Of a stretch of DNA of 59,375 nt, positions 41,318 through 51,351 are shown in pieces. This DNA is from Betaproteobacteria bacterium (GTDB taxonomy: Bacteria > Pseudomonadota > Gammaproteobacteria > Burkholderiales > Rhodocyclaceae). The stretch lies in contig JACQYB010000036.1 of NCBI GenBank assembly GCA_016208415.1, forward strand, positions 1 to 59,375. The letters are read 5' to 3'. How positions within the stretch are numbered: position 1 is the stretch's first letter; every line of letters begins with the position of its first letter. The notes under the pieces were generated by a model. The model searched no databases. It was not told the DNA's origin and worked only from the letters and a program-made list of their open reading frames with translations. Made by a program: the position numbers and the translations under genes.

Positions 41318-41402
41318 GGTGCAGCCGAAGCCGAAGTCGCGCGCGACTTTTGCGCAAGTGTGCCGTGTCTGCCCGCCATTCTAACCACATCAGGATTGCC
41401 CC

Positions 41403-42371
41403 ATGTCCCCAGCAGAGATCGCCGCGCCCCCCGCGAACCGCGCCCGGTGGAGCACCCGGGCGGTGGAGGCGCTGTTCGAGCGGCCCTTCGCCGACCTGCT
41501 GTTCCACGCCCAGCAGGTGCATCGCGCCCACTTCGACGCCAACGCCGTGCAGCGTTCCACCCTGCTGTCCATCAAGACCGGCGGCTGCTCCGAGGACTGC
41601 GGCTATTGCTCCCAGTCGGCGCGCCACGACACCCGCGTCGGACGCGACGAACTCATGTCCCTGGACGAGGTGCGCCACGCCGCCCGGGCCGCCCGCGACC
41701 AGGGCGCCACGCGCTTCTGCATGGGTGCCGCCTGGCGCGGGCCCAAGGACCGCGACATGGGAGAGGTGACGGCCATGATCCGCGAGGTCAAGGCCCTGGG
41801 GCTGGAAACCTGCGTCACCCTGGGCATGTTGAAGGACGGCCAGGCCGAGCAGTTGCGCGCCGCCGGGCTGGACTACTACAACCACAACATCGACACCGCC
41901 CCCGAGTTCTACGGCCGGGTCGTCACCACCCACACGTTGCAGGACCGCTTCGACACCCTGGACAAGGTGCGCGCCGCCGGCATCCACGTGTGCTGTGGCG
42001 GCATCGTCGGCATGGGCGAGTCGCGCCGCGCCCGGGCCGCCCTCATCGCCGAGCTGGCCAACATGGAGCCGCCGCCGGATTCCGTGCCCATCAACCACCT
42101 GGTGGCGGTGGAGGGCACGCCCATGGCCGGCGCCGAGCCGCTCGACCCCTTCGAATTCGTGCGCACCGTGGCCTGCGCCCGCATCGCCATGCCCACGAGC
42201 ATGGTGCGGCTGTCCGCCGGGCGCGAGCAGATGTCCGACGAGCTGCAGGCGCTGTGCTTCCTGGCCGGCGCCAATTCCATCTTCTACGGCGAGCGCCTGC
42301 TCACCACCGACAACCCCGGCGCGGAGCACGATCAGCGGCTGTTCCAGCGCCTCGGCCTCAAGCCGGTGTGA
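41403..42371 (+). CDS. bioB: Biotin synthase
   Basis: A 322-residue radical-SAM enzyme that inserts sulfur into dethiobiotin. The [4Fe-4S] motif is [20 protein letters not shown], and ligands of the second cluster lie in [22 protein letters not shown] and the region of [16 protein letters not shown]. The C-terminus has [15 protein letters not shown]. Length is normal. It overlaps the GTG start of the next gene by four bases (GTGA), so the two are coupled. Confidence 0.97.
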   Translation: MSPAEIAAPPANRARWSTRAVEALFERPFADLLFHAQQVHRAHFDANAVQRSTLLSIKTGGCSEDCGYCSQSARHDTRVGRDELMSLDEVRHAARAARDQGATRFCMGAAWRGPKDRDMGEVTAMIREVKALGLETCVTLGMLKDGQAEQLRAAGLDYYNHNIDTAPEFYGRVVTTHTLQDRFDTLDKVRAAGIHVCCGGIVGMGESRRARAALIAELANMEPPPDSVPINHLVAVEGTPMAGAEPLDPFEFVRTVACARIAMPTSMVRLSAGREQMSDELQALCFLAGANSIFYGERLLTTDNPGAEHDQRLFQRLGLKPV

Positions 42372-43276
42372 AGCCCGGTGGAGCGCCGGGCCAGCCCCCC
42401 GGCAACCTCGACGCCCTTGCGGTGCGGCGCAACTTCGCCCGCGCCGCGCCGGGTTACAACCAGGCCGCGGCCCTGGCGCGGGAGGTGGCCGGGCGCATGG
42501 CCAGCCGTCTGGACTACGTCAGGCTGACGCCGGCGCGCATCCTCGACGCGGGCTGCGGCACCGGCGCCGACCTCAACCTGCTGGGCGAGCGTTACCCCGG
42601 CGCGCTGCGCCTGGGCTGCGACATCGCCCTGCCCATGCTGGCGCAGGCAGGCCACCGCAGTGCCTGGCTCCGCCGCCTGCTGCCGCGGCTCTCCGGCGGC
42701 GGCGTGGCGCTGCTGGGCGGCGATGCCGCGCACCTGCCTCTGGTCCACGGCAGCGTGGACCTGCTGTGGTCCAACCTCATGCTGCACTGGGCCAACGACC
42801 CGCTGGCGGTGCTCGGGGAATTCCGGCGCGTGCTGGCGGTGGGTGGGCTGCTCATGTTCTCCACCCTGGGCCCCGACACCCTGCGCGAGCTGCGCCGCGC
42901 CTTCGCCGCGGCCGACCGCGCTCCCCACGTCCATCGCTTCGTCGACATGCACGACGTCGGCGACATGCTGGTGGCCGCCGGCTTCGCCCAGCCGGTGATG
43001 GACATGGAGGTCATCACCCTCACCTACCGCAGCCTCGACGACCTGTTGCACGAACTGCGCGCCGCCGGTGCCAGCAATGCCGACGCGTGCCGCGGCCGCG
43101 GCCTGCTCGGCAAGCGTGCCTGGCACCGCGTCATTGCCACCTACGAGGCCATGCGCCGCGACGCTCGCCTGCCCGCCACCTTCGAAGTGATCTACGGCCA
43201 CGCCTGGAAACCCGAACCCCGCACCACCGAGGACGGCCGCACCATCGTCCGCTTCGACCGCCCGCGCCGCGCCTGA
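42368..43276 (+). CDS. bioC: Malonyl-ACP O-methyltransferase
   Basis: A 302-residue SAM-dependent methyltransferase. Motif I is [20 protein letters not shown], followed by [20 protein letters not shown] and [20 protein letters not shown]. These, with the start [20 protein letters not shown], are characteristic of BioC, which methylates malonyl-ACP at the entry to pimelate synthesis. The start is a GTG overlapping the bioB stop. Clustering with bioB supports the assignment over other methyltransferases. Confidence 0.93.
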   Translation: MKPGGAPGQPPGNLDALAVRRNFARAAPGYNQAAALAREVAGRMASRLDYVRLTPARILDAGCGTGADLNLLGERYPGALRLGCDIALPMLAQAGHRSAWLRRLLPRLSGGGVALLGGDAAHLPLVHGSVDLLWSNLMLHWANDPLAVLGEFRRVLAVGGLLMFSTLGPDTLRELRRAFAAADRAPHVHRFVDMHDVGDMLVAAGFAQPVMDMEVITLTYRSLDDLLHELRAAGASNADACRGRGLLGKRAWHRVIATYEAMRRDARLPATFEVIYGHAWKPEPRTTEDGRTIVRFDRPRRA

Positions 43277-43507
43277 GCGGTGCAGTCCGGCGCCGTCGCC
43301 GTGCGCCCCATTTCCCGAAAGAAGCGTCGGGCGCAATGGCCGCAGGCGTATGGCGCCGCACCCCACGCCGCCCCTGCGCCCCGCCCCCGAACCTGGCTTC
43401 CCGCGCCCGTCCGTGACGTATCGCACTGTCCCGCCTCGCATCACCCTCAAGCCTGCTCGCCACCCTTCCGATATCCCACCCATAACAGCGGGGCACGGGA
43501 GATCGAC

Positions 43508-43849
43508 ATGGTGGAATGGATCGGAATGTTCGTGCTCGGGCTCGCCGCGGTGCCGGTGTGGCTGGTGTTCCGCGAATGGCGCATCGTGCAGCAGCCGCCC
43601 GGCCTGTTTCGCGCCGTGGGCACCGTGGTGCGCCGGCCCGACTCCATCACCGCCCGCGAAGGGCGCATCGGCCGCTATCGCGACGCCGACATCTTTGAGC
43701 GCATCCGCTTCAGCGGCCAGGAATACGAATTCACCGGCGTCGCCCCGCCCGCCTACAAGGAATGGCTGCGTCCCAGCGAACTCTACCTGGAGCCGGGGCT
43801 GCTGTACGTGGCGCAGCCGGCGTACCGGTTCAAGGGGGCGAGGCGGTAG
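43508..43849 (+). CDS. Small membrane-anchored protein of unknown function
   Basis: A 113-residue protein with one N-terminal membrane helix (GMFVLGLAAVPVWLVF) and a soluble domain rich in Arg and aromatic residues (FERIRFSGQEYEFTGVAPPA, YLEPGLLYVAQPAYRFKGAR). I do not recognise the family; the beta-rich sequence resembles short DUF3592-like domains, but weakly. GGGAG precedes the ATG at 43508. It stands alone after bioC, separated by 231 bp with no other gene. Confidence 0.6.
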   Translation: MVEWIGMFVLGLAAVPVWLVFREWRIVQQPPGLFRAVGTVVRRPDSITAREGRIGRYRDADIFERIRFSGQEYEFTGVAPPAYKEWLRPSELYLEPGLLYVAQPAYRFKGARR

Positions 43850-44164
43850 GTCGGGTCAGGCACCGACGCCTGCCGGTGCCCGTGCCATGAGCCTGCCCGG
43901 CACGCGCCGCCGCAGGCCCCGGCCGTGCGCATGCGCACGGGATTCACACGGCCGCAGACGCCTGCACGCAGCCGGTCGCGGCTGAGTTCTCCCGCCCGGC
44001 GGCCGGAGCCTCGAACCCGTTCGCTGACTCCAGCCCCGCGAAGTTCCTGAAGTCCGGTGCGTTCGGCGTCACCCGCACCAGCCCGCCGTCACCGCGATGG
44101 CGGCGACGGCGCAGCGCGCTTCGTTCTCGGTGATGCGGGCGTCCACTTCGGTGCGCCCGCCGTC
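43850..44164. other. 315-bp interval between the small membrane gene and the TIR-NACHT gene
   Basis: No intact gene. On the minus strand about 43965-44140 reads like a decayed PIN-domain C-terminus, listed separately. I looked for a template repeat, accessory protein or reverse transcriptase of a diversity-generating retroelement and found none. Confidence 0.5.
43965..44140 (-). pseudogene. Possible frameshifted C-terminus of a PIN-domain protein
   Basis: Two frames on the minus strand join to give VDARITENEARCAVAAIAVT and GLVRVTPNAPDFRNFAGLES, which resembles the last strand and helices of VapC toxins (typically ...AAIALTHGLVLVTRNVRDF). There is no start codon and the two halves are out of frame. 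The likeness is moderate and may be fortuitous. Confidence 0.3.
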
Positions 44165-46885
44165 TCACATCCCCCGCGGTGCGCACACCACCCGGAACCC
44201 AACGTCGGCGTGGCGGGCGTCGGGGGTGTCCCAACTGCGGAAGGTGCTGCGGGCGAAGTCGCGGTCGTAGTTCCACGAGCCGCCGCGCAGCACGCGGGGT
44301 GCGTCGCCGGCCGGATCGGCATCCTGGGGCGCGCAATAGGCCGTGGCGCACCATTCCCAGACGTTGCCGGCCATGTCCAGCGCGCCGCAGGGTGAGGCGC
44401 CGCCGGGGTAGATGCCCACGGCGCTGGCCTGGCCGACGAACAGCCGGCCGTCGTCGGTCCAGTGTTCCTTGCGGGCGTTGGCGCGGTGCTGGTCCCAGCC
44501 GCGGCCCCAGGGATATTCGCGGGCCTCGCCGCCGCAGGCGGCCTGCTGCCATTCCTGCTCCGTGGGCAGGCGCACCTCCAGGCCCTGCCCCAGGCGACCC
44601 GCCGCGTGCAGGCGCGCGCTCAGCCAGCGGCACCAGGCGTTGGCCTCGTACCAGGAGACGGTTTCCCGCGGATGGTTGGGATAGTCGAGGCGCGGCCGGG
44701 CCGCCGCGGGGCGCTGCACGAGCCCTGCCCACCACGCACCCGTTTCGTAGCCCCGGTCGGCGATGAAGCTCTGGTACTGGGCATGGGTGACGGGGTAGAT
44801 GGCGATGCGGAATGTGCTGCGCAGCCCGGCGCGCCGTCCTTCCGCCAGAGCGGGGACGGCGAGTTCGTCGCTCCAGAGGATGTCCGGCAGGCCGTTGCGC
44901 AGCCCCACGCCGGGGCGGTCATCGAGGTCCAGCAGTCCCAGCGCCCGGCCGCTGGCGGCGCGGGCGCGGGGGTCGGGTTCGAGGGCGGGGTTGGTGAGCC
45001 GCGGCAGCCAGCGCCAGCGCACGCGCTCGCGCAGCGCCGCCGGCGCCGGGGTGCCACCCTCGGTGATGCAACGGGCCGCCAGTTCGGGCTGGGCATCGGC
45101 GAGCCAGTCGATGCAGGCGCCGCGGTCGTCGCACAGCCCGGCGAAGCCGGCGGTGGCGTCCTCCCATCCGCCGGGCTGCCACCAGCGGCTGCGCGGCCAC
45201 AGCTCTTCGGCCTGCAGTCCGCCGGACACCATGGCGCGCAGCGCCCGGGCGGCGAAGTGGTCCTGCAGCAGCCGATGGCTGAAGCGTACGGTGTCGCCCG
45301 CCTCGACGAAGCCGGCACTCACGGCCAGGGGCTGGGAGGCGCCCAGGATGTCCGCGGCTTCGTGGCGGGGAAGGGCGCAGCGGGGCTGGCGCGGACCGTG
45401 GGCGCGCACCGCCAGCGGCTGCATGGCCCATGCCAGGGATTCCAGGGCGCGCAGCAGCGCCTGTTCCTCGAAGGTGACGGCGAACCGCAGGCCCCGGTCG
45501 GCGGGCCGTGCCGGGCGCGCCTTGCGCAGCAACGACTCCACGAAGCACTCGAACAGCTCGCCGCGGCGCGCCGGCAGGCGGCCGTTCTCCGGCGTGGTCG
45601 CCACCAGCATGGAGAGCATGAAGGGATTGTTGGCCAGATCCGGCAGGCCGGCCGGGATGTCGCGGCGGGCGGCGGGGCGCCGGGCGAGGGCGACGTTGCC
45701 GGCCGCGGCGCGGGAGTCCTCCACGTCCAGGCTGGCGCCCAGAAACGCCCGGATCTGCTGCGGCGTGGGCGGCTGAATGATCAGGGTTTCGCGGCGAAGA
45801 CACAGCGCCTCGCCGTAGTCTGCCGTGCGGCACGACACCAGCGCCTGTACCTCGGGGTGGGCGTCGAGCAGTTGCCGGATCTGGGCGGCCTTGCCCTCGC
45901 GCTGGTCGGGCGGGATCTCGTCCAGGCCGTCCAGCAGCAGGACGGCGCCGCCGTGTTTGAGGATCTCCGGGAGGCCGCTTTCCGCCACACCCAGACGGCG
46001 GGCCACCAGGGCGGCGAGGGTCTGCTCCGGATCGGTCCACTCGCCCAGGCAGAGCGGCAGCGGCAGCGGGCCGTTCGCGGGAGCGTCGGCGCGCAGCAGG
46101 TGGCGGGCGATGCGGTGCAGGAGCGTGGACTTGCCCTGTCCGGCCTCGCCGAGCAGCACCGCCTGGGTGAGGCTCTCCAGCACCTGGCCGGGGTGGCCGG
46201 CGGCCTCGGTCGCGCCCGGCTGCGTGTCCGCGGCCCCGGGGATGGGCCAGGGCGCCGGCGTAGCACTTGCCGGAACCCGCCGCAGCGTGAGCGCCCAGGG
46301 CGGCGCATCGGCGCGTCCGTGACGAAGCCATGCCAGGGGGGAGAAGGGCGGGGCGGCCAGCGCGGCTTCCAGGGCGCGCCGGGCATGGCCGCGCCAGTTG
46401 CCGGGCGGTTCAGGGGTACGGGCGGCCCTGCGCCGGTGGTCTTCGGACCAGCGCGCGACGTCGTCGCAGATCTGCCGCCAGGCGGCGGCGCGGGCATGTT
46501 CGTCCATGGCGGCGATCTGCCTGCCGTCGCCGGGCAGCGCCGGCAGCCGCCCGATCTGTGTCCGGTGCCACTGGCACGGCTTGACGACGATGGGGACGAC
46601 GCGGGTTTCGTCGCGCTCCGAGCGTTGCAGCAGCCGCGCCAGTTCCGCCGACCCCATGAAGTCCGAGACGAACAGGGTCGGGCTGACCAGCAGCAGCGAA
46701 AGCTGGCTGCGGGCGAGCGCAGGTTCGATGTCCTGGCGCCACCCGGGGGCGCCGTCCAGTGGTCGTGCCTCCCACGAGGCCACCACGCCGTCACGGCGCA
46801 GGAGCGCAAGGTGGTCGAGCAGTTGATCCTTCAGGGGCTCGTCGTGGCTGGAGTAGCCGACAAATACGTGGTATGGCGCAGCCAT
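44165..46885 (-). CDS. TIR-NACHT-FGE-sulfatase fusion, candidate NLR-like defence protein
   Basis: A 906-residue three-module protein. Residues 5-135 form a TIR domain (YHVFVGYSSHDEPLKDQLLD), with WEARPLDGAPGWRQDIEPAL, SQLSLLLVSPTLFVSDF and Glu81 in GSAELARLL at the place of the NADase catalytic Glu. Residues about 235-400 are a NACHT NTPase: Walker A LLGEAGQGKSTLLHRIA (Lys252) and Walker B AVLLLDGLDEI (Asp319, Asp322, Glu323), then SCRTADYGEA. A helical and winged-helix-like stretch follows to about 650. Residues 660-904 are an FGE-sulfatase/C-type-lectin-fold domain: FRIAIYPVTHAQYQSFI, VRLPTEQEWQQAACGG, GALDMAGNVWEWCATAYC, RVLRGGSWNYDRDFARSTFR and DVGFRVVCAP. By analogy with bacterial NLRs, the C-terminal domain would sense, NACHT oligomerise and TIR deplete NAD+. 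Single gene; function inferred. Confidence 0.92.
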   Translation of the reverse strand: MAAPYHVFVGYSSHDEPLKDQLLDHLALLRRDGVVASWEARPLDGAPGWRQDIEPALARSQLSLLLVSPTLFVSDFMGSAELARLLQRSERDETRVVPIVVKPCQWHRTQIGRLPALPGDGRQIAAMDEHARAAAWRQICDDVARWSEDHRRRAARTPEPPGNWRGHARRALEAALAAPPFSPLAWLRHGRADAPPWALTLRRVPASATPAPWPIPGAADTQPGATEAAGHPGQVLESLTQAVLLGEAGQGKSTLLHRIARHLLRADAPANGPLPLPLCLGEWTDPEQTLAALVARRLGVAESGLPEILKHGGAVLLLDGLDEIPPDQREGKAAQIRQLLDAHPEVQALVSCRTADYGEALCLRRETLIIQPPTPQQIRAFLGASLDVEDSRAAAGNVALARRPAARRDIPAGLPDLANNPFMLSMLVATTPENGRLPARRGELFECFVESLLRKARPARPADRGLRFAVTFEEQALLRALESLAWAMQPLAVRAHGPRQPRCALPRHEAADILGASQPLAVSAGFVEAGDTVRFSHRLLQDHFAARALRAMVSGGLQAEELWPRSRWWQPGGWEDATAGFAGLCDDRGACIDWLADAQPELAARCITEGGTPAPAALRERVRWRWLPRLTNPALEPDPRARAASGRALGLLDLDDRPGVGLRNGLPDILWSDELAVPALAEGRRAGLRSTFRIAIYPVTHAQYQSFIADRGYETGAWWAGLVQRPAAARPRLDYPNHPRETVSWYEANAWCRWLSARLHAAGRLGQGLEVRLPTEQEWQQAACGGEAREYPWGRGWDQHRANARKEHWTDDGRLFVGQASAVGIYPGGASPCGALDMAGNVWEWCATAYCAPQDADPAGDAPRVLRGGSWNYDRDFARSTFRSWDTPDARHADVGFRVVCAPRGM

Positions 46886-47105
46886 GGAACTGCCTGCAAG
46901 TACATGAGTGCCTCAATCTATCTTAATGGAGTCGAAAGGGGTAGGCCGGACGCGGATTTCTACACCCAAAGGATTAGCGTCAGCCGACGAACGGCCGACG
47001 TGCATGCCCGGCGGCCTTCGCCCGTGGTCCCCATGCGGGCCGCACTGGCGGTAAAGTAAATGAAGTTCCCCGGCCCGGCGCGGGCCGCCCCCCATGGAGT
47101 GCGCA

Positions 47106-47477
47106 ATGAAATCCTCCGACCCTTCCCGACTCGACCGCATCGTCGCCGAAGCCCGCCGCGCCGCCGAGCAGCGCGCCCAGTCCTACCGCGATCGGGCGCT
47201 GAAGATCTACCCCTGGGTGTGCACCCGCTGCGCGCGCGAATTCACCCACGCCACCCTCAGCCAGCTCACCGTCCATCATCGCGACCACAACCACGACAAC
47301 AATCCGCCCGATGGCAGCAACTGGGAACTGCTGTGCCTGTACTGCCACGACAACGAGCATCAGCGGGAACTGGAGGCAGCGGCGCGCGGCGCCGAGCGGG
47401 CGGGTCCGGCGGGCGGCGGGGCGACCCACTCGCCCTTTGCCGACCTGAAGGCGCGGCTCAAGGGCGGGGAAAGCTGA
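47106..47477 (+). CDS. yajD: HNH nuclease family protein YajD
   Basis: A 123-residue protein with a short HNH fold: zinc ligands CTRCAREF and CLYCHDNEH, and the catalytic-type LTVHHRDHNHDNNPPDGSNW. It matches the YajD family, which is widespread and chromosomal, with unproven function. I chose the ATG at 47106 because GGAG lies eight bases upstream; an ATG at 47094 is four codons longer. It is divergent from the TIR-NACHT gene across 220 bp that is comparatively AT-rich. Confidence 0.9.
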   Translation: MKSSDPSRLDRIVAEARRAAEQRAQSYRDRALKIYPWVCTRCAREFTHATLSQLTVHHRDHNHDNNPPDGSNWELLCLYCHDNEHQRELEAAARGAERAGPAGGGATHSPFADLKARLKGGES

Positions 47478-47555
47478 AAGCGAAGGCGTGTTGGAGACTG
47501 AGCTGCGTAGCGGGTAACGTCGCAACCCAACGGGCAAAGGCTGCGGTCCGCGACC

Positions 47556-48265
47556 TCACGGCCGCCGCGAAACGATGGGAATGATCTTCCCCCGCCGCAC
47601 CTGCGGCAGATAGGCGCCACCGAGCTGGCGCCGCCGTTCCTGCTCGCGCCACAGGGCGCGCACGCCCAGCAGCACGGTCAGGACGGCGCTATAGATCAGC
47701 GGCTGGGTAACGTCCTGCTTCACCATCCACCAGAAATGCAGCACCGCCAGGATGGCGATGGCGTACACCGAGCGGTGCAGCGCCTGCCAGCGCCGTCCCC
47801 CGAGGCGCCGCACCATGGCGTTGGTGGAGGTGGCGGCCAGCGGCACCAGCAGCGCGAAGGTCATGACGCCCACGGTGATGAAGGGGCGCTTGAGGATGTC
47901 CTTGGCGATCTCCGGCCAGTCGAAGAACTGGTCCAGCACCAGGTAGGAGCTGAAGTGCAGCACGGCGTAGAAGAAGGTGAACAGCCCCAGCATGCGCCGC
48001 AGCCGGGTGAGCCAGTGCAGGCCGGTGAGGCGGCGCAGCGGCGTGACGGTCAGCGTGATCAGCAGCAGCCGCAGCGCCCAGTCGCCCAGGGTGCGGGTCA
48101 CCGCCTCGATGGGGTTGGCGCCCAGGGCGTCGTTCCAGGCGTTCCACGCCAGCAGCGCCAGGGGCAGCAGGCACAGGGCGAACAGCACGGCCTTGAGCCG
48201 CGCCACCTGGTCGTTGGAAAGCGCCCGCCAGCGGGCCAGGCCTTGTTGCAGTGCTGCCGCGTCCA

Positions 48266-48266
<1 letters not shown>
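47556..48266 (-). CDS. msrQ: Heme-binding membrane subunit MsrQ
   Basis: A 236-residue YedZ/MsrQ protein with about six membrane helices and the ferric-reductase-like histidines in FYAVLHFSSYLVLD, RRWQALHRSVYAIAILAVLH and FWWMVKQD. It passes electrons from the quinone pool to MsrP in the periplasm. Its ATG overlaps the msrP stop (TGATG), so the two are translated together. Length is typical. Confidence 0.95.
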
Positions 48267-49234
<968 letters not shown>

Positions 49235-49316
49235 GGGAGTCTCCGTCGGGAACAATGCATGTGCAGCCATAGACCGCGCCGGGCGCGAAAAGCTTACCGC
49301 AGGGCGAGGGGGTCCA

Positions 49317-49375
49317 GTGGGAGCGGGCATGCCCGCGATTTCAGCGGCCAGGATCGCGGGCATGCCCGCTCCCAC
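49317..49375. repeat. REP-type hairpin, copy 1
   Basis: Arms 49317-49339 and 49353-49375 (GTGGGAGCGGGCATGCCCGC then GAT) are perfect 23-base inverted repeats with a 13-base loop. It lies between msrP and the anti-sigma gene. Copies 2 to 4 have TT/AA in place of the central AT, a change that keeps the pairing. Confidence 0.85.
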
Positions 49376-49393
49376 ACTTTCAACAATCGCCGC

Positions 49394-50161
49394 TCATTGA
49401 TTTAGCTGGTGATAGGCCACATTCGCCAGCCGCAGCAGTTCATCCCGCGGCAACTCGCCGGACAGGGCGTAGCCCATGCCGCCGTCGATCCACCAGAACA
49501 CGCCCACGCTGCCCTCCTGGGCGTGGCGGAAGGCAGTCTGGCCGCTGTCCGGGGCGTCACGGCGCACATAGAGCGTGAGGCGCTGGCCGCGGGCGTTCTG
49601 GTACATGAACTGGGCCACCGGGCCGGTGTCGCCGGGCAGAAGGCGACCGCCCACCAGGTCGAAGCCCGCCTCCCCGAGCCGGGGCGGGCGCAGCGTCGCG
49701 CCCAGGCGCTTCGACAGCCAGGCCGCCAGATGGGCTTCCTGGTCCGCGCCCACTTCCACGGGGTGGCGCACCTCCGGCGCATAGACCGCGTGGGCCACGG
49801 CCGCCACGTGGGGCAGCGCGGCCACGGGAGCCGGCGGCTGCGGCTGACTTTCCACCACGCCCCGCGCCACGAAGCCGGCGACGGCGCCCAGCCCCAGCCC
49901 GGCCACCGCGGCGGCCAGCGCCCAGCGGGAAGACCGCCGCGGCGGGCGGGCCGCCTCCAGCAGCCGCGCGGGCACCGGCTCTTCCAGAACGGCCCCGTAG
50001 GCGCGGGCCAGGGTGGCGTTCTGTACCCGCCAGGCGGCCACCCGAGCCTGCTCCTCCGGGCGCAGCGCCAGCCAGGCTTCCACCTCGGCGCGCCGCAGCG
50101 ACTCCAGCCGGCCGTCGGCCAGGGCGTGCAGGTCGGCTTCGCGGATGGGGGCGGGGGTCAT
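49394..50161 (-). CDS. Anti-sigma factor, single-pass membrane protein
   Basis: A 255-residue protein encoded just after an ECF sigma gene. The cytoplasmic N-terminal part (IREADLHALADGRLESLRRA, then EVEAWLALRPEEQARVAAWR) has the look of RsiW/ChrR-type anti-sigma domains without an obvious zinc HxxxCxxC site. One membrane helix is at about 85-105 (WALAAAVAGLGLGAVAGFVA), and a periplasmic sensor domain follows. The ATG at 50159-50161 is chosen; a GTG three codons upstream is possible. Between it and the sigma gene, 93 bp carry a GCCCC/GGGGC hairpin. The inducing signal is unknown; msrPQ downstream suggest envelope oxidation. Confidence 0.85.
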   Translation of the reverse strand: MTPAPIREADLHALADGRLESLRRAEVEAWLALRPEEQARVAAWRVQNATLARAYGAVLEEPVPARLLEAARPPRRSSRWALAAAVAGLGLGAVAGFVARGVVESQPQPPAPVAALPHVAAVAHAVYAPEVRHPVEVGADQEAHLAAWLSKRLGATLRPPRLGEAGFDLVGGRLLPGDTGPVAQFMYQNARGQRLTLYVRRDAPDSGQTAFRHAQEGSVGVFWWIDGGMGYALSGELPRDELLRLANVAYHQLNQ

Positions 50162-50254
50162 CAGGGGCACCTCTCAAAAAAAACACGCCGGGCCGTCCCA
50201 GGTGTTTCTTGCCCCTTCGGGGGGCCTGACGCGAAGCGGCAGGTTTGGGGGCGC

Positions 50255-50788
50255 TCATTTCACCACCCGCAGGTGGACACCTTCGGCGCCCCCGGCCATC
50301 AGCGTACGCAGCCGGTCCCGCGCCCGCGACAGGCGCGACATCACCGTGCCCACCGGCACGCCCAGGGCCCTGGCCGCCTCGGCGTAGGAGAGTTCTTCCA
50401 GCCCCACCAGCAGCAGCACCTCCCGCTGCTCCAGCGGCAGGCAGGCGAGCAGGCGGTCCAGGTCGCGCATCTCCAGGCCGTCGGACTGGGCGGCGCGCAC
50501 AGGCAGTTCCGGCAAGTCTTCGTCCGGGGCGTATTCCAGCCGCCGTGCGTCGCGCAACTGGTTGATGTACAGGTTGTGCATGATGGAAAACAGCCAGGCC
50601 CGCAGGCTGCCAGGCCGCCACAGCGCCAGGCGCGTCAGCGCACGTTCCAGGGTGTCCTGCACCAGGTCGTCGGCGCGGCCGGCATCGCCCGTCAGCGCGC
50701 GGGCGTAACGGCGCACGCCGGGGATTTCCGCCACGATGTCCTGGCGCAGGCTCAGGGGGTGTAACGACCTCCTTCCCTTCCGGGGCAT
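50255..50788 (-). CDS. ECF-type RNA polymerase sigma factor
   Basis: A 177-residue sigma-70 family factor with only regions 2 and 4. Region 2 reads ALTGDAGRADDLVQDTLERA, then GSLRAWLFSIMHNLYINQLR; region 4 reads LDRLLACLPLEQREVLLLVG, then LSYAEAARALGVPVGTVMSR. The ATG at 50786-50788 gives a normal N-terminus. It should direct transcription of its own operon when freed from the anti-sigma factor. A candidate ECF promoter precedes the first gene of the group (51293-51321). Confidence 0.93.
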   Translation of the reverse strand: MPRKGRRSLHPLSLRQDIVAEIPGVRRYARALTGDAGRADDLVQDTLERALTRLALWRPGSLRAWLFSIMHNLYINQLRDARRLEYAPDEDLPELPVRAAQSDGLEMRDLDRLLACLPLEQREVLLLVGLEELSYAEAARALGVPVGTVMSRLSRARDRLRTLMAGGAEGVHLRVVK

Positions 50789-50863
50789 GTGGCGCGCGCA
50801 CCTTGTGCCGCCAACGTCGCCGGGTGGAGGCACCCATCGCAGGCGCCTCCACCTGACCATAGT

Positions 50864-51253
50864 TCAGGGCTTGGCGGTGTGCCAGACGTTGTTGAAGCCG
50901 TCGCCGGTGCGATCGCCGGGCTTCTGGTCCTTGGCCCAGAAATACAGCGGCTTGCCCTTGTAGGCCCACTGCTTGCCCCCGTCGTCGCGGGTGATGACGC
51001 TCCAGTCGCCGCCCGCCTTGGGCATGTCCGCGGCCATGAGCGGCGGCCAGTTGCCGGCGCAGGGGCCGTTGCACAGGCTCTTGCCGCTGCCGGCGGCGTC
51101 CTTGTCGAAGGTGTAGAGGGTCATGCCGTTGGCTCCCACCAGCGCGCCGTCGCGGGCCATGGCTGGCGCGTCCTGGGCAAGCGCGGCGGATGAGGCGAGG
51201 GTGAGGGCGAACAGCGGGGCGGCGAGGATGGCGGCCAGTTTCGGGGACTTCAT
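50864..51253 (-). CDS. Secreted YxFxxD-repeat protein
   Basis: A 129-residue protein with a signal peptide (LAAILAAPLFALTLASSAAL then AQ) and two copies of the short repeat found in this family, LYTFDKDAAGSGKSLCNGPC followed by AGNWPP, and LYFWAKDQKPGD. Two Cys residues are close together. The family is often encoded beside ECF sigma and anti-sigma genes; its role is unproven. Here it is the first gene of the sigma operon, 75 bp upstream of the sigma factor, and follows a candidate ECF promoter. Confidence 0.85.
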   Translation of the reverse strand: MKSPKLAAILAAPLFALTLASSAALAQDAPAMARDGALVGANGMTLYTFDKDAAGSGKSLCNGPCAGNWPPLMAADMPKAGGDWSVITRDDGGKQWAYKGKPLYFWAKDQKPGDRTGDGFNNVWHTAKP

Positions 51254-51292
51254 GTGCTCTCTCCTTGTTGGTGTCGGGGGGTACTACGCCCG

Positions 51293-51321
51293 ATAAACAC
51301 CGGAGAGGAGACGTTTATTCC
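51293..51321 (-). promoter_or_regulatory. Candidate ECF promoter for the sigma/anti-sigma group
   Basis: On the minus strand GGAATA (51316-51321) and TGTTTAT (51293-51299) are 16 bases apart, 40 bases before the ATG of the secreted YxFxxD gene. A GGAAT-type -35 with this spacing is typical of ECF sigma factors, so the operon may be autoregulated. No second site was available for comparison. Confidence 0.4.
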
Positions 51322-51351
51322 ATCGCGCACGAAACGCGGGCCCGGCAGTGC

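Noticed and set aside
43850-44300. Diversity-generating retroelement acting on the FGE-sulfatase C-terminus
   Set aside because: FGE/C-type-lectin domains are typical variable proteins of such elements, but the C-terminal coding region is not rich in AAC/AAT codons, and no template repeat, accessory gene or reverse transcriptase is visible nearby.
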